Translations under genes and position numbers: made by a program
Source of the DNA: Candidatus Nitrosocosmicus sp.
GTDB taxonomy: Archaea; Thermoproteota; Nitrososphaeria; Nitrososphaerales; Nitrososphaeraceae
DNA length: 64,000 nucleotides
Direction: 5' to 3'
Assembly (NCBI GenBank): GCA_031177355.1
Contig: JAPSGR010000006.1
Span: 17,802-81,801 of the forward strand
In this document: positions 1 through 10,505 of the stretch, in pieces
How the letters are laid out: every line of letters starts with the position of its first letter
Position numbering within the stretch: the stretch's first letter is position 1
The notes under the pieces: generated by a model
The model's database searches: none
Seen by the model: the letters and a program-made list of their open reading frames with translations, nothing else
Told to the model about the DNA's origin: nothing

Positions 1-76
1 GCAAACTGGGAATATGTTTCCTCGTTCTGAATTATGTGAGCATTTTCTAATATATTTCTAATATTATCTAGATTCA
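1..76 (-). CDS. 5' end of a CDS running off the window edge (MNLDNIRNILENAHIIQNEETYSQF...)
   Basis: Open frame on minus strand from ATG at 76 to the window edge; too short for function. Confidence 0.4.
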
Positions 77-243
77 TAGATTAGTAGTAAATTCATTTGA
101 TTCTCGTTACCTTATTTATATTTGCATTTTTTATTTTTGTGATACTTTTATAGAATCAACCGATTCGAATTGGATTAATTATTCTAAAGAACTTTTCTCA
201 AATACTTAATATATTAATAGTATATTGAGTTGTATGTATAAAA

Positions 244-597
244 ATGAAAGACTCTAAACTTAAGTCTTATGGAGTAATTGTATTATCAACATTTCCTGAT
301 GAAAAATCCTTAATTGACCTAAGTAAAACTCTAGTTGCAGAAAAAAGGTTATGTGCATGTGTAAATTATACTAAAATAAATTCGTTATATATGTGGGAGA
401 ATGAACTAAAACAAGAGAACGAGTTCTTGGCCCTTTTCAAGACAACTTCATCTCTACTAGATGATTTAAAAATTGAAATATCAAAAAATCATCCATATAA
501 AATACCTGAAATAGTAACACTATCTATGACTGATGTTTCTTCTGATTATATGTCATGGCTTCTTAATAATACCCTTACATGTGCAGATGATACTTGA
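244..597 (+). CDS. cutA: CutA-like divalent cation tolerance protein
   Basis: 117 aa; VIVLSTFPDEKSLIDLSKTLVAEKRLCACVNY...YMWENELKQENEFLALFKT...HPYKIPEIV typical of CutA1. Confidence 0.9.
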   Translation: MKDSKLKSYGVIVLSTFPDEKSLIDLSKTLVAEKRLCACVNYTKINSLYMWENELKQENEFLALFKTTSSLLDDLKIEISKNHPYKIPEIVTLSMTDVSSDYMSWLLNNTLTCADDT

Positions 598-725
598 CCA
601 TCTTGTGGGTGTTAATAATATCTATGACTTGATCATCTTTTATAGGCTACTAAATTCTTATAATTTTGGATCTATGATAATTTTTTTAGTTTTTTTATAA
701 ATTGATATTTAGACAAATTATTACT

Positions 726-1796
726 TTAGGTTATTGGATACCGCAATAATGCGATCACTCCACCCAAAGATGATACTCTTAATCCTAGATCTGTAGTTGA
801 ATCAGTGGCAAAAACCTTTGAGTTATTATACTCTATCTCATTCAAAAGTTTGATAAAATCCTCCTCCTTGATCTCCGCAAAAACCTTGTCTGAATAAACC
901 AATGCGTCAATAGCATTTAATGACTGTGCGTATGTTATCTCTTTAATTCCTATAGCATAACTTTTCTCTCCTTTGCTTATTTGTTGCATTATTTTATCAA
1001 GTATATTAGCAACCATAGCAATTTTGCTATTGGACATCAAATCCTTCATGGCTTGCGATCTCAAAAAGACAAAGATTCCGTCTTCACCGGAAGCTTCTAT
1101 TCCTTCAACTATACTAATATCCGCTCTCTGGTAAAATTCGTTTTTTTCTTTTAAATAGTTGTAAAGTCTCCTTTTTGTCTCTCCGGGACCAAAAAATATT
1201 ATCTTGATTCCTGGATCATCGAGATAGATGTCCATTCCAATCCTTATGCTTTCGAAATAGCTATTATTAGATTCATTTTTCCTATCTGCTGAATATCTTT
1301 TGCCGCTCTTCCCAGAATGTATGTTTGGTGTTGTTTTTAAATAAGTTCCAGTTAGACTTGCAATGGAAGCCTCTTGCGAATCTATGGACACTAGTAGATA
1401 CTTGAATTTCAGGGTAGATTTTGACAATATTTTCATATAGTTTTCGTTCCACCTTGATTTTTCTAAGATTATAGTATCACTAATTTTTACCATAACCGAA
1501 TGATGTAGTCCTCTAGGTATATTTTCATTATTTGATGTGACAATGATTCCTGAAATTTTCAGTCTGTCGATTGCATCATCAAAACTAATTTTCTCTGCTC
1601 TTAAAACTATCCTGATTTTAATTCGTTCTCCCTTATCTGGCCTCGAAAATTCATTATCTTGTTTAATTACTCTCGTTGTGTCAGCAGTAATGTTATCACC
1701 AACTTCAATTACTCTTCTCAAGCTAAATAGATCGTCTGGATCTTCTAAAGTTATGACTACTTTGTTTTCTGAATCTTTTGTTTTAGTTACTTTCAT
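726..1796 (-). CDS. pelA: mRNA surveillance protein Pelota (aPelota/Dom34)
   Basis: 356 aa; N-terminal LEDPDDLFSLRRVIEVGDNITADTTRVIK and C-terminal SSLGGVIALLRYPI typical of Pelota. Confidence 0.93.
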   Translation of the reverse strand: MKVTKTKDSENKVVITLEDPDDLFSLRRVIEVGDNITADTTRVIKQDNEFSRPDKGERIKIRIVLRAEKISFDDAIDRLKISGIIVTSNNENIPRGLHHSVMVKISDTIILEKSRWNENYMKILSKSTLKFKYLLVSIDSQEASIASLTGTYLKTTPNIHSGKSGKRYSADRKNESNNSYFESIRIGMDIYLDDPGIKIIFFGPGETKRRLYNYLKEKNEFYQRADISIVEGIEASGEDGIFVFLRSQAMKDLMSNSKIAMVANILDKIMQQISKGEKSYAIGIKEITYAQSLNAIDALVYSDKVFAEIKEEDFIKLLNEIEYNNSKVFATDSTTDLGLRVSSLGGVIALLRYPIT

Positions 1797-1925
1797 TTTT
1801 ATATATTTCCCAACTTATTATATTTCGAAACAACATTTGAGATCTCTAGTATCGTTCAATCCATCTTCTTGTTAACACTTGTGATTCCACAAAATTAATC
1901 AATGCGTTATTGAATATCTTGTACG

Positions 1926-2213
1926 TCATTTTGCATTTCTTTCTTTATTTGTCTCCACTGAGAATTGTGCCTCGGGCCTTGGATGCGTAAATATTCCTGC
2001 TATTTTCTTTGCCTTAACAATTGTAATCTCTTTTAATTTTTTTTGCCATGAATTTTTCAACACCTTCAATATAAAGATCATCATATCCAGTTTGTCTTTC
2101 GGGTAAAAAATGTGGATCCTTATTATAGGTGATAGAGATAATAATTCGCAAGTGTCGAAAATAATAAATTTTCTGAAACTCTCTAGCAAGGATATAGTTT
2201 CTGAGTGTGCCAC
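1926..2213 (-). CDS. hypothetical protein
   Basis: 95 aa open frame between Pelota and TrmB-like genes; no recognised domain. Confidence 0.35.
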   Translation of the reverse strand: MAHSETISLLESFRKFIIFDTCELLSLSPIIRIHIFYPKDKLDMMIFILKVLKNSWQKKLKEITIVKAKKIAGIFTHPRPEAQFSVETNKERNAK

Positions 2214-2390
2214 TACTTTTCTAGAATAACTATTAATACAATGGATATATGTATTTGAAAAAAATTATTTTTATAAATTACAATGGACAAACTCTTCACT
2301 CAAGATCTCCTTCATCTAATCAGTAGGGTTTTTCATGTCATTGTTTGTCCTCTTTACATTTGTATCATTCTGTTATAAAAATTTAGGTTA

Positions 2391-3164
2391 TCATTTTTTT
2401 GCATCTTGCCAGAGGTATTGGAAATAGTCTTTGGCGAAACTTGCTAATCCAGTATGCTCTGCCCAAATTGCTATAGTATCATAACTTGTACCATCTACTA
2501 CATCATTTTTTCCTTCCCCAAGTAGAATTAGTACATGTTTAGAGTCGCCAATCACTCCACCACCAAACATATCATTTTTTAGTCTTACTTCTGCTACCCT
2601 TGACATTGCTTTAACCGTGTCTCCATTAGTTTCATCCGAAGCTAAGATGATTATTTTTACTCCTTTATCTGATAATTCACGTAAAACTGGTTGAATAGAT
2701 CGCACTACATTTTCAGGAATTTTGGGAATTGCAATGAGTAGTTCTTCCTTCGTGGATTGAATTATTTCAGTCACTTTTATTGCAATATTATATAACCCAC
2801 TTACGACCCAAATATCTGGTTTTTCTTTCAAGCCTGTTTTCTCATATATCGGCATTAATTCATTAATTACAACATTCTTATTACTACGCAGATTGTTTTC
2901 CATCTCTATCATCATGGCTTCAACTGCATTCGATGGTGACTTTGGAAAAAAATTCTGTGGTCTTTGATTGTCTGAATAAATCCATCCTCTTACATACAAG
3001 CTGTTAAGAACATCATAAATTTTCGAGTAGGGAACACCAGATTTCTTACTGATCTCTGATGCGGTATTTGAGCCAGCAAATAATAACGAAGTATATACCC
3101 TGATTTCATAATTCGTTAACCCAAGGCTTTCCATAGATTTTTTGGCCTTGTCACTTATTTCCAT
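2391..3164 (-). CDS. TrmB family transcriptional regulator
   Basis: HTH LGLTNYEIRVYTSLLFAGSNTASEISKKSGVPYSKIYDVLNSLYVRGWI plus PLD-like sensor C-terminus. Confidence 0.9.
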   Translation of the reverse strand: MEISDKAKKSMESLGLTNYEIRVYTSLLFAGSNTASEISKKSGVPYSKIYDVLNSLYVRGWIYSDNQRPQNFFPKSPSNAVEAMMIEMENNLRSNKNVVINELMPIYEKTGLKEKPDIWVVSGLYNIAIKVTEIIQSTKEELLIAIPKIPENVVRSIQPVLRELSDKGVKIIILASDETNGDTVKAMSRVAEVRLKNDMFGGGVIGDSKHVLILLGEGKNDVVDGTSYDTIAIWAEHTGLASFAKDYFQYLWQDAKK

Positions 3165-3294
3165 AACTTTAAGTGACTAGTCTAATCTTGGATATTAAAT
3201 CTTTCATCAAAAATTGATTTACTAACTAAACACCGTAGTATTTGTGAGATCATGTTTATAAAGTTAATTAAATTTAGTATTAGAGGTCAACATT

Positions 3295-5004
3295 ATGGAT
3301 TTAATACAAATTTCCAATTTAACTAGTAAAACTATTGGTTCAAAACGTACCATTAGATATACTCAAAGTATTTGCCCCGATTGCAATATGATTCTTGACG
3401 CTGAGGTATTTGAAAGAGAAGGAAAAGTTTTCATGACAAAAACTTGTCCGAGCCACGGTGAATGTGAGGAATTATACTTTGGTTCTTTTGAGATGTATCA
3501 GAAATTCAGTACGTATTGGATGGATGGAAAAGGTGCACAAGCACCAAATGTAATGGTAGATAAATGTGCTTGTCCTACAAATTGTGGTTTATGTACAAAC
3601 CATCTTTCACACTCTGGACTAGCCAACATGATAGTAACAAATAGATGCGATCTTACCTGTTGGTATTGTTTCTTCTATGTTAAGAAAGGATTAGAAGGAG
3701 CGTATTTGTATGAACCATCTCATGAACAAGTTCGTGCAATGATGAAAACCTTAAAGGCTGAGAGACCAATTGCAGGAAATTCGATTCAAATTACTGGTGG
3801 TGAACCAATGCTAAGAGATGATATTACAGAACTAATCAAAATTATGAAAGAAGAGGGAGTAGATCATGTGCAACTAAATACTAACGGTATAAAATTGGCA
3901 TTATCACCCGAAACAATGAGGCAAGTGAGGATGTCTGGTGTTAGTAATCTGTATCTATCTTTTGATGGTGTAACAGCCAGAACAAATCCCAAAAATCACT
4001 GGGAGGTCCCATATACATTGGAATCCGCCAGAAAATGTGGCATGACGGTTGTGTTTGTTCCAACAGTAATTAAATCGATAAATGATCACGAATTAGGTGG
4101 CATAATTAGATTTGCTCAAAAAAATATGGATGTAGTACATGCTGTAAATTTCCAGCCTGTTTCTCTGACGGGTAGAATGAGTAAAAAGGAGCGAGAAAAA
4201 TATAGGATTACTATACCGGACTGTATTGAAAGAATCGAGGAACAAACGAATGGCGAAATTTCCAAAGATGGTTGGTTTCCAGTTCCTTCATGTATGCCAC
4301 TAACTAATGTGATTGAAGCATTCAGTAAAAAGCCTAAATATGAACTATCAATTCATTTCGCTTGTGGTGCAGGAACCTATGTATTTGAAGATGTGCAAAC
4401 TAAAAAGCTAACTCCTCTGACATCTTTTGTGGATATAAAAGGACTATTAGAATACTTTGAGGAGAAAACTGAAGAGATCAAATCTGGATCAAATAGATAT
4501 TGGACGATGCTAGAAGTAATACGAAAACTGAATCAATTTGTTGATCGCAATAAACAGCCATACGGACTTGATCTAGGACGTATGTTTTCAAGTATTCTTC
4601 TTAAACAGAATTTCGATTCTGTTGGTTCATGGCATGTCAGATCCTTATTCTTGGGGATGATGCATTTTCAAGATAAGTATAATGAAGATTTAGAGCGATT
4701 ACAAAGATGTGATATTCACTATTTGACACCTGATTTGCGTATAGTACCTTTCTGTGCATTTAACGTGATACCCGAATGGTATCGTGATAGAATACAGAAG
4801 AAATACAGTATACCGGTTGAAGAATGGGAAAAGGAACACGGACAAACGTTAGAAGCCGGGTTATACCGTGGCATTATGAGAAAAGGCAAATCAGAAGCAC
4901 AGATGGGATGTGCCATGTCAGAGATGCATAAGGCAGCCGCAGAAGCACAAGCTGATGAGAATCATAAAGGTATTGAACTTAGAAACGGTATGGCAGGTGC
5001 CTAA
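3295..5004 (+). CDS. radical SAM protein of the tetraether lipid synthase (Tes/MJ0619-like) family
   Basis: 569 aa; CxxxCxxC in TNRCDLTCWYCFFY, upstream Cys-rich motif CPDCN...CACPTNCGLC; GDGT-forming family in archaea. Confidence 0.8.
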   Translation: MDLIQISNLTSKTIGSKRTIRYTQSICPDCNMILDAEVFEREGKVFMTKTCPSHGECEELYFGSFEMYQKFSTYWMDGKGAQAPNVMVDKCACPTNCGLCTNHLSHSGLANMIVTNRCDLTCWYCFFYVKKGLEGAYLYEPSHEQVRAMMKTLKAERPIAGNSIQITGGEPMLRDDITELIKIMKEEGVDHVQLNTNGIKLALSPETMRQVRMSGVSNLYLSFDGVTARTNPKNHWEVPYTLESARKCGMTVVFVPTVIKSINDHELGGIIRFAQKNMDVVHAVNFQPVSLTGRMSKKEREKYRITIPDCIERIEEQTNGEISKDGWFPVPSCMPLTNVIEAFSKKPKYELSIHFACGAGTYVFEDVQTKKLTPLTSFVDIKGLLEYFEEKTEEIKSGSNRYWTMLEVIRKLNQFVDRNKQPYGLDLGRMFSSILLKQNFDSVGSWHVRSLFLGMMHFQDKYNEDLERLQRCDIHYLTPDLRIVPFCAFNVIPEWYRDRIQKKYSIPVEEWEKEHGQTLEAGLYRGIMRKGKSEAQMGCAMSEMHKAAAEAQADENHKGIELRNGMAGA

Positions 5005-5141
5005 ATTTTATTTTCCTCTTTATGAATTCTGAATATTGTTGAAGGTCGATCTCTAAACTTTTAAGAAAACCTCCCACTTATTTTTACATATGTTTTTGTA
5101 GAAAATTTTAAATAGCTTGAAACTGTAGTATAGTATGTAAA

Positions 5142-5564
5142 ATGCCGTCATCATCAATAAATGCCATAACCCGTATGAGTGCAACACTAAAGGATCTGTT
5201 TATTTACATTTATGATTTATCACCATTGGATATGGATCTTTTGCTTACCCTGATCGCACATAATAATAAACAAATGACATTAGAGGATTTATCTAAAGCT
5301 GTGAATCGAGATAAAAGTACTGTTTTTCGATCCTTACAGAAATTAACAGGATTGGGAATATGTGTAAAAGAAAGTCGAACTCTGAAAGAGGGAGGACATT
5401 TTCATGTTTATTCTGCAATATCTAAAGAAATTTTTAAACTCGAAACAGAAAAACGTGTTAAAGAATTAGAACAGAGTTTGAGAAGAATACTAAAGAAATT
5501 TGAAGATGATCTTGAAATAATGCTGGATGATGTATTTGATACTAAAAAGAAAATAGTAAAGTAA
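5142..5564 (+). CDS. winged-HTH (MarR/TrmB-like) transcriptional regulator
   Basis: MTLEDLSKAVNRDKSTVFRSLQKLTGLGICVKES helix-turn-helix plus coiled-coil C-terminus. Confidence 0.8.
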   Translation: MPSSSINAITRMSATLKDLFIYIYDLSPLDMDLLLTLIAHNNKQMTLEDLSKAVNRDKSTVFRSLQKLTGLGICVKESRTLKEGGHFHVYSAISKEIFKLETEKRVKELEQSLRRILKKFEDDLEIMLDDVFDTKKKIVK

Positions 5565-5582
5565 ATAAAATAGCTACATTAC

Positions 5583-7109
5583 ATGGATTTCAATTTAGCT
5601 AACATATTTGAAAAGCTAAATGGAGAAAAATTTGATATAGTATTAAATTCTTATTACTCCTTTATCTTTCTTAAGAAAAACTCTTTTCATGATATTCTCA
5701 AATCTATGAATTCAGCCTCTATAAGAATATTAATTTCATGTAAGAACAATGATCAGTATGAATCAATAGTTGATTTTCTTAGACCATTTAAGTATATATC
5801 TGTCAAGAACAGTTTGACACCTCTTGCATTTAATGAACATATGATTACAATTATCGTTAACCCGTTTCGAGTCTATTTCTTTAAAATCCATTATGATTCA
5901 GATGAACGCGTATTTAGTTGCAGACTATCAGAATCACTAAAAGGAGATATTGTTAATTTTTTTTATTCTCTCTTTGAGAATACCTGGACTGCACTGGAGA
6001 AGAATAATATCCTAGAAAAAAGGAATATATTTCAACAAGATTTTGTAGATATAGCTTCACATCAGCTTAGAAATCCTATACTACCAATAATAGGCTTTTC
6101 TAAAACACTTAAATCAAAAATTAAAGATCCGGATATGTTGGATTATCTTAATATTATAATTAAGAATGCTGAAAAATTAAAAAATATTGCAAATGAAATC
6201 CTAGACATATCTAAAATTGAAGCAAACCCGTTAAAATTGGATTATGAAATTTTTGATCTATGTGAACTTTTAGAAACTATTGCGGGAGAGTATAATCAAT
6301 TTTCCAAGAGGGACTCTGCAGGAATTAATTTTATTTTTCATGGCGCATCTAATCTTCTAATAGAAGCAGACAAGGAATATGTTAAGCAAGCTTTTGAAAA
6401 TATACTAAACAATTCCTATTTTTTTACCAAAAAAAATGAGGGAAATCGGATTATGATTAGTGTTTATGATGGTGATGAAGGTAATTATGCATCAGTTTTG
6501 ATCGAAGACGAAGGACCAGGTATAACAGACGATGACCCTGAGAGAGTTTTTACGAAATTCTATCCAAATTCAGGTGGTGCAGGACTGGGATTGTTCATTT
6601 CAAAAAAAATTATTGAAATACATGGTGGTAACATTACGGTAGGCAATCGAATAGATGATATCGGTGCGAAATTTTTAATTCAAATTCCATTAAAGGGGGT
6701 GAATATACCTTTTCATGCCCTTAGGAGCAAATCCTCTAATGAAAATCTCAAATTGTTGATCATCGATGAGTTTTCAGAAAACTTGAAGGCGGTAAAAGAA
6801 TCAATTGTTAATTTAGGGTATGAAATTGATTATTTTGAAGATCCTTACACAGCTATTGAGAACTTTACTCCCGGAAAATATTCCTTAGTTTTTTTGGGAA
6901 TCAATATCAAGGGTTTGGATGGGTTTGATCTTTATGATGATTTGAAGAAAAGGGATAAGAAAATAAAAGGATATTTCATGTCCTCAAGCAAAATAAATAA
7001 AGAGGCAATGGAATTACTCAACAAGAATATGATGTACGACCATTTCATTTTCAAACCACTTTCCATTAATTCATTTGTAAGAATTCTTCAAAATGAGCAA
7101 ATGAGTTAA
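5583..7109 (+). CDS. hybrid sensor histidine kinase with C-terminal (pseudo)receiver domain
   Basis: H-box FVDIASHQLRNPILPIIGF, N box, DEGPGI, GAGLGLFISKKII; C-terminal receiver fold LLIIDEF...FLGINIKGLDGFDLY. Confidence 0.88.
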   Translation: MDFNLANIFEKLNGEKFDIVLNSYYSFIFLKKNSFHDILKSMNSASIRILISCKNNDQYESIVDFLRPFKYISVKNSLTPLAFNEHMITIIVNPFRVYFFKIHYDSDERVFSCRLSESLKGDIVNFFYSLFENTWTALEKNNILEKRNIFQQDFVDIASHQLRNPILPIIGFSKTLKSKIKDPDMLDYLNIIIKNAEKLKNIANEILDISKIEANPLKLDYEIFDLCELLETIAGEYNQFSKRDSAGINFIFHGASNLLIEADKEYVKQAFENILNNSYFFTKKNEGNRIMISVYDGDEGNYASVLIEDEGPGITDDDPERVFTKFYPNSGGAGLGLFISKKIIEIHGGNITVGNRIDDIGAKFLIQIPLKGVNIPFHALRSKSSNENLKLLIIDEFSENLKAVKESIVNLGYEIDYFEDPYTAIENFTPGKYSLVFLGINIKGLDGFDLYDDLKKRDKKIKGYFMSSSKINKEAMELLNKNMMYDHFIFKPLSINSFVRILQNEQMS

Positions 7110-7166
7110 ATTTTTTGTTTATACAATAGCAAAATTTTATTATTTGTTTGGACTAACTGGGTCAAT

Positions 7167-7748
7167 ATGAATATTCTAATCATTGAAGATGATGATGATA
7201 TATGTCAATTATATTCTATATGGTTAGAGGAAAATAAACATGATTATATAATTGCAAAAAACTATGAAGATGGAATATTGGAGTATGAGAAATCAATTCT
7301 TAAAGATGATGAAGATTACATACCTCATAATAACTCATTTGACTTGGTAGTATTAGATTATGATCTGCCTTCAAAGAACATTGCCACAAATCAAAATGGT
7401 CTACATATAGCTAAAGAGATTTTAGAATTGAGGAATGACCAAAGAATAATGTTTGCATCGGCATGGCCGAAAAAGGCATTTATTGAATACGTTTCCACAC
7501 TAAAAAGTGTACCTGAGGTCCTTCCAAAACCATTCGAAAAAGAAGAATTCATTAATCTAGCAGAAAAAATTAATTTGTATGATATTGCAAAAAAATTTAC
7601 TAAACAACTTAGAGAAATGAAAAATCCTAATAGTCCAACTGTGGATATCAAATCTTTAGAATCGTTATTTAAACTTATGAATAATGCTAGACGAGAATTT
7701 TTACATAAGGATGAAAAAAATGATGATGAATCTGATATAATTGAATAA
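7167..7748 (+). CDS. response regulator receiver protein
   Basis: MNILIIEDDDDICQLYSIWL...FDLVVLDYDLP...VLPKPFEKEEF. Confidence 0.88.
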   Translation: MNILIIEDDDDICQLYSIWLEENKHDYIIAKNYEDGILEYEKSILKDDEDYIPHNNSFDLVVLDYDLPSKNIATNQNGLHIAKEILELRNDQRIMFASAWPKKAFIEYVSTLKSVPEVLPKPFEKEEFINLAEKINLYDIAKKFTKQLREMKNPNSPTVDIKSLESLFKLMNNARREFLHKDEKNDDESDIIE

Positions 7749-7790
7749 AATTTAATAAAGTTTAATTTAAAGAACTATAAAACTCCTTTT

Positions 7791-8651
7791 GTGTCTTCGA
7801 TGAAATATGTTCAAATAGACTTATCTAATGATATTGCAATCGTGAAAATAAATAGACCTGAAGCCTTGAATGCAATGAATTTGGATGTTATAGCCGAGTT
7901 GAATAGGGCGATTGATATAATTTCTGCAGATGACGGAATCAAAGTACTTATTATCACTGGAGCAGGCGAACGCTCATTCTGTGCAGGTGCTGATATTTCG
8001 TATATGGTAAACATTGATGCAGTAACTGCTGAAAAGTATGCATCATCAGCCCAGAGCATGCTAAATAAACTTGAAAAAATGGAGAAACCTGTAATAGCTG
8101 CAATAAATGGGTTTGCTCTAGGCGGTGGATGCGAACTTTCACTTGTGTGTGACATTAGATTCGCCTCTGAAAATGCAAAAATTGGGCAACCCGAGGTAAC
8201 AATTGGTATACCTCCCGGCTGGGGTGGAACTCAACGGCTTTTAAGAATAATTGGACCTGCTAAGGCCAAGGAAATGATCTTTACTGGGAAAATGCTGTCT
8301 TCTCAAGAAGCACAAGACATTGGATTAGTAAATCAAGTAATTTCTCTCTCGGATAGTGAAAAATCTAATTTAGATCAATCTGTCGATCAAACTAACGAGA
8401 AGGAGAAAAACATTGCTCTTTCAAAAATGCTTAATAAGAAACTTTTAGAACACTCGATATCATTTGCTAAGGAGATTACCAAAAATAGCTTTAATGCTGT
8501 TAAGATAAGTAAAATGTTGATCAATAAAGGAATGGATGCTGATATCGATACTGGATTGCGGTTAGAAATCTATGGCTGGGCATTATGTTTTGCTCACGAG
8601 GATAGGCATAAAATGATGTCTTCATTTCTAAATAAAAGTACTAAAAAGTAA
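7791..8651 (+). CDS. enoyl-CoA hydratase/isomerase family (candidate 3-hydroxypropionyl-CoA dehydratase/crotonyl-CoA hydratase)
   Basis: AGERSFCAGADISYM, NGFALGGGCELSLVCDIRFAS, GIPPGWGGTQRLLRIIG crotonase motifs. Confidence 0.9.
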   Translation: MSSMKYVQIDLSNDIAIVKINRPEALNAMNLDVIAELNRAIDIISADDGIKVLIITGAGERSFCAGADISYMVNIDAVTAEKYASSAQSMLNKLEKMEKPVIAAINGFALGGGCELSLVCDIRFASENAKIGQPEVTIGIPPGWGGTQRLLRIIGPAKAKEMIFTGKMLSSQEAQDIGLVNQVISLSDSEKSNLDQSVDQTNEKEKNIALSKMLNKKLLEHSISFAKEITKNSFNAVKISKMLINKGMDADIDTGLRLEIYGWALCFAHEDRHKMMSSFLNKSTKK

Positions 8652-8675
8652 CTCATATTTTGTTACTTGCTTTTT

Positions 8676-9659
8676 TTATTTTGTCGAAATTATTTTTGAT
8701 CCATTACTCGGTTTAGTTAGGTATGTTTCGCAGTCAATGTCTAATTTCTTATACTCTTCTCTCATAACCTCTGCTAAATGCAATCCCTTTTTTGTTGAAT
8801 TCAAGAAGGCAATACTCGAAGGCCCAGCTCCGCTGATTGTGAAAGCCATTGCTCCCTCCTCCATTGATCTATTTTTTATTTTATCATAACCTGGAATCAT
8901 TTTTTTCCTGGCGGGTTCTATTATACAATCATTAATTCCGTTACAAATCATCTGTATATCACGGCTGTAAAATCCTGCAACTATTGAACACGCATTCGCA
9001 ATATTGTGAACAGCTTTTTCTAGAGGTACATTCTTTGGAATAACCCCTCTGGAAACTTCTGTCTTCATCTTTGGAACGTTAATTAGAGGTACACAGACAA
9101 CGGCAATTAGGTTATTCGGTGATTTTATTTTGATGAATTCTAGTCTTGGATATGTCTTTACTATTACGAAATTTCCAAACAGTGAACCAGCTATGTTATC
9201 ATAATGCTTTACTCCTGCACTAGCTAACTCGCCTTCTGCAGAATAATCTAATAATCTCGTTTCGTCCATCTCTAATCCAAACAAACAATTAAAAGAAATT
9301 GCAGTAGCCACTGCTGATGCAGCACTGCTTCCCATTCCATAACCGACTGGTATATTTTTTTCTATTTCTAACAAAAAATTATAACTGTAGAGATCATAAT
9401 CAGAAATGATTTTTCTTGCTACTATGCCTGCTGTATTATGATCAGGGTTTTTTGGAATATTCTCGTTCCTATTGCCTTTTATATTTATCTCTAAATTTTT
9501 CTTACTTGGCTTTGGCCTTTTATCTACCTTTACAGTAACGATATCCTCCAGGGCATCCAAACCTAATCCAAATACATCATATCCTGGACCCAAATTTGCA
9601 GTAGAAGCTGATGCACTAGCAGTACATTCGATAAATTCTGGATTTATATTAGTTTTCAT
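8676..9659 (-). CDS. thrB: homoserine kinase (GHMP family)
   Basis: ASASTANLGPGYDVFGLGLDALEDIV; IPVGYGMGSSAASAVATA; ISGAGPSSIAFL. Confidence 0.92.
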   Translation of the reverse strand: MKTNINPEFIECTASASASTANLGPGYDVFGLGLDALEDIVTVKVDKRPKPSKKNLEINIKGNRNENIPKNPDHNTAGIVARKIISDYDLYSYNFLLEIEKNIPVGYGMGSSAASAVATAISFNCLFGLEMDETRLLDYSAEGELASAGVKHYDNIAGSLFGNFVIVKTYPRLEFIKIKSPNNLIAVVCVPLINVPKMKTEVSRGVIPKNVPLEKAVHNIANACSIVAGFYSRDIQMICNGINDCIIEPARKKMIPGYDKIKNRSMEEGAMAFTISGAGPSSIAFLNSTKKGLHLAEVMREEYKKLDIDCETYLTKPSNGSKIISTK

Positions 9660-9661
9660 TA

Positions 9662-10420
9662 TTACTTTTGTTCCTCTTCTCCAAGAGTCAATATTCTTGA
9701 TAATGCTGCCGATAAATTTACCATTCCATTCATAGTAATATTTGACATTGCAATAGGACTGACCATGTTTCCACTCTTATAAAGTGTTTTTATAATGTCT
9801 TTACTGAGCAAAGATTGTTCAGTATCTTTTTCAAGACTTAAAGAATTTTGAAGTGTGGTTATCGAACTAGACCAATTTAAAATCTCTGGTAATTTATCTA
9901 TTATTTTATCTCTTTTTGTAAGCACATTAATTTGTGGAATGTTTAAACGTAATTTGATTGATTGGGACAAAAACATTAATGAAACGAAACTAATAGGGGA
10001 TGTTGCTAAGGTTCCATCCATGGTAAATAACGCTACTTTAGTATCTGAATAAAAATTTGAAACGAAATAAGGGCCACTAGATCTGAAGGCAAATAGTTCT
10101 ATTTGTCCAGGTGTATCAATTATTACATAATCGGGATTAAATTCTTGAACTTCTTTTTGAATTTCATCTACTTTTGTTGAAATCAAGTCGTTGGCCAGTA
10201 TCAGGGAGCCATTTGGTCCCAAATTGTAATCTTCCATTATTGAATAAAAATCAATAAATTCTCTCACATCGATATCTGGGTCATAATGTAATTTGGATAC
10301 CCCAGGATCCAAGTTAATCGAAATAGGTACAACGTCATTACTATGATACCATTCCAATAATCTTGCTGTTAGTAATGATTTTCCTGAGCCTGCTGTACCA
10401 GTGATGAAAATAGTATGCAT
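9662..10420 (-). CDS. GPN-loop GTPase
   Basis: TGTAGSGKSLLTARLLEW P-loop, GPNGSL motif, DTPGQIELFAF, TKRDK. Confidence 0.92.
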   Translation of the reverse strand: MHTIFITGTAGSGKSLLTARLLEWYHSNDVVPISINLDPGVSKLHYDPDIDVREFIDFYSIMEDYNLGPNGSLILANDLISTKVDEIQKEVQEFNPDYVIIDTPGQIELFAFRSSGPYFVSNFYSDTKVALFTMDGTLATSPISFVSLMFLSQSIKLRLNIPQINVLTKRDKIIDKLPEILNWSSSITTLQNSLSLEKDTEQSLLSKDIIKTLYKSGNMVSPIAMSNITMNGMVNLSAALSRILTLGEEEQK

Positions 10421-10505
10421 TTAAATAATCTTCAAACGTTATTCTAATTTTATTGTTATACTTGATTGATTATTATATTCCTTCCTTTGATTTAGTTAAC
10501 ATACA

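Noticed and set aside
1537-1875. + strand ORF antisense to Pelota and other ORFs antisense to or overlapping strong genes (e.g. 7391, 7811, 10727, 39294, 58828)
   Set aside because: They lie opposite confidently identified CDSs and show no protein-like features.
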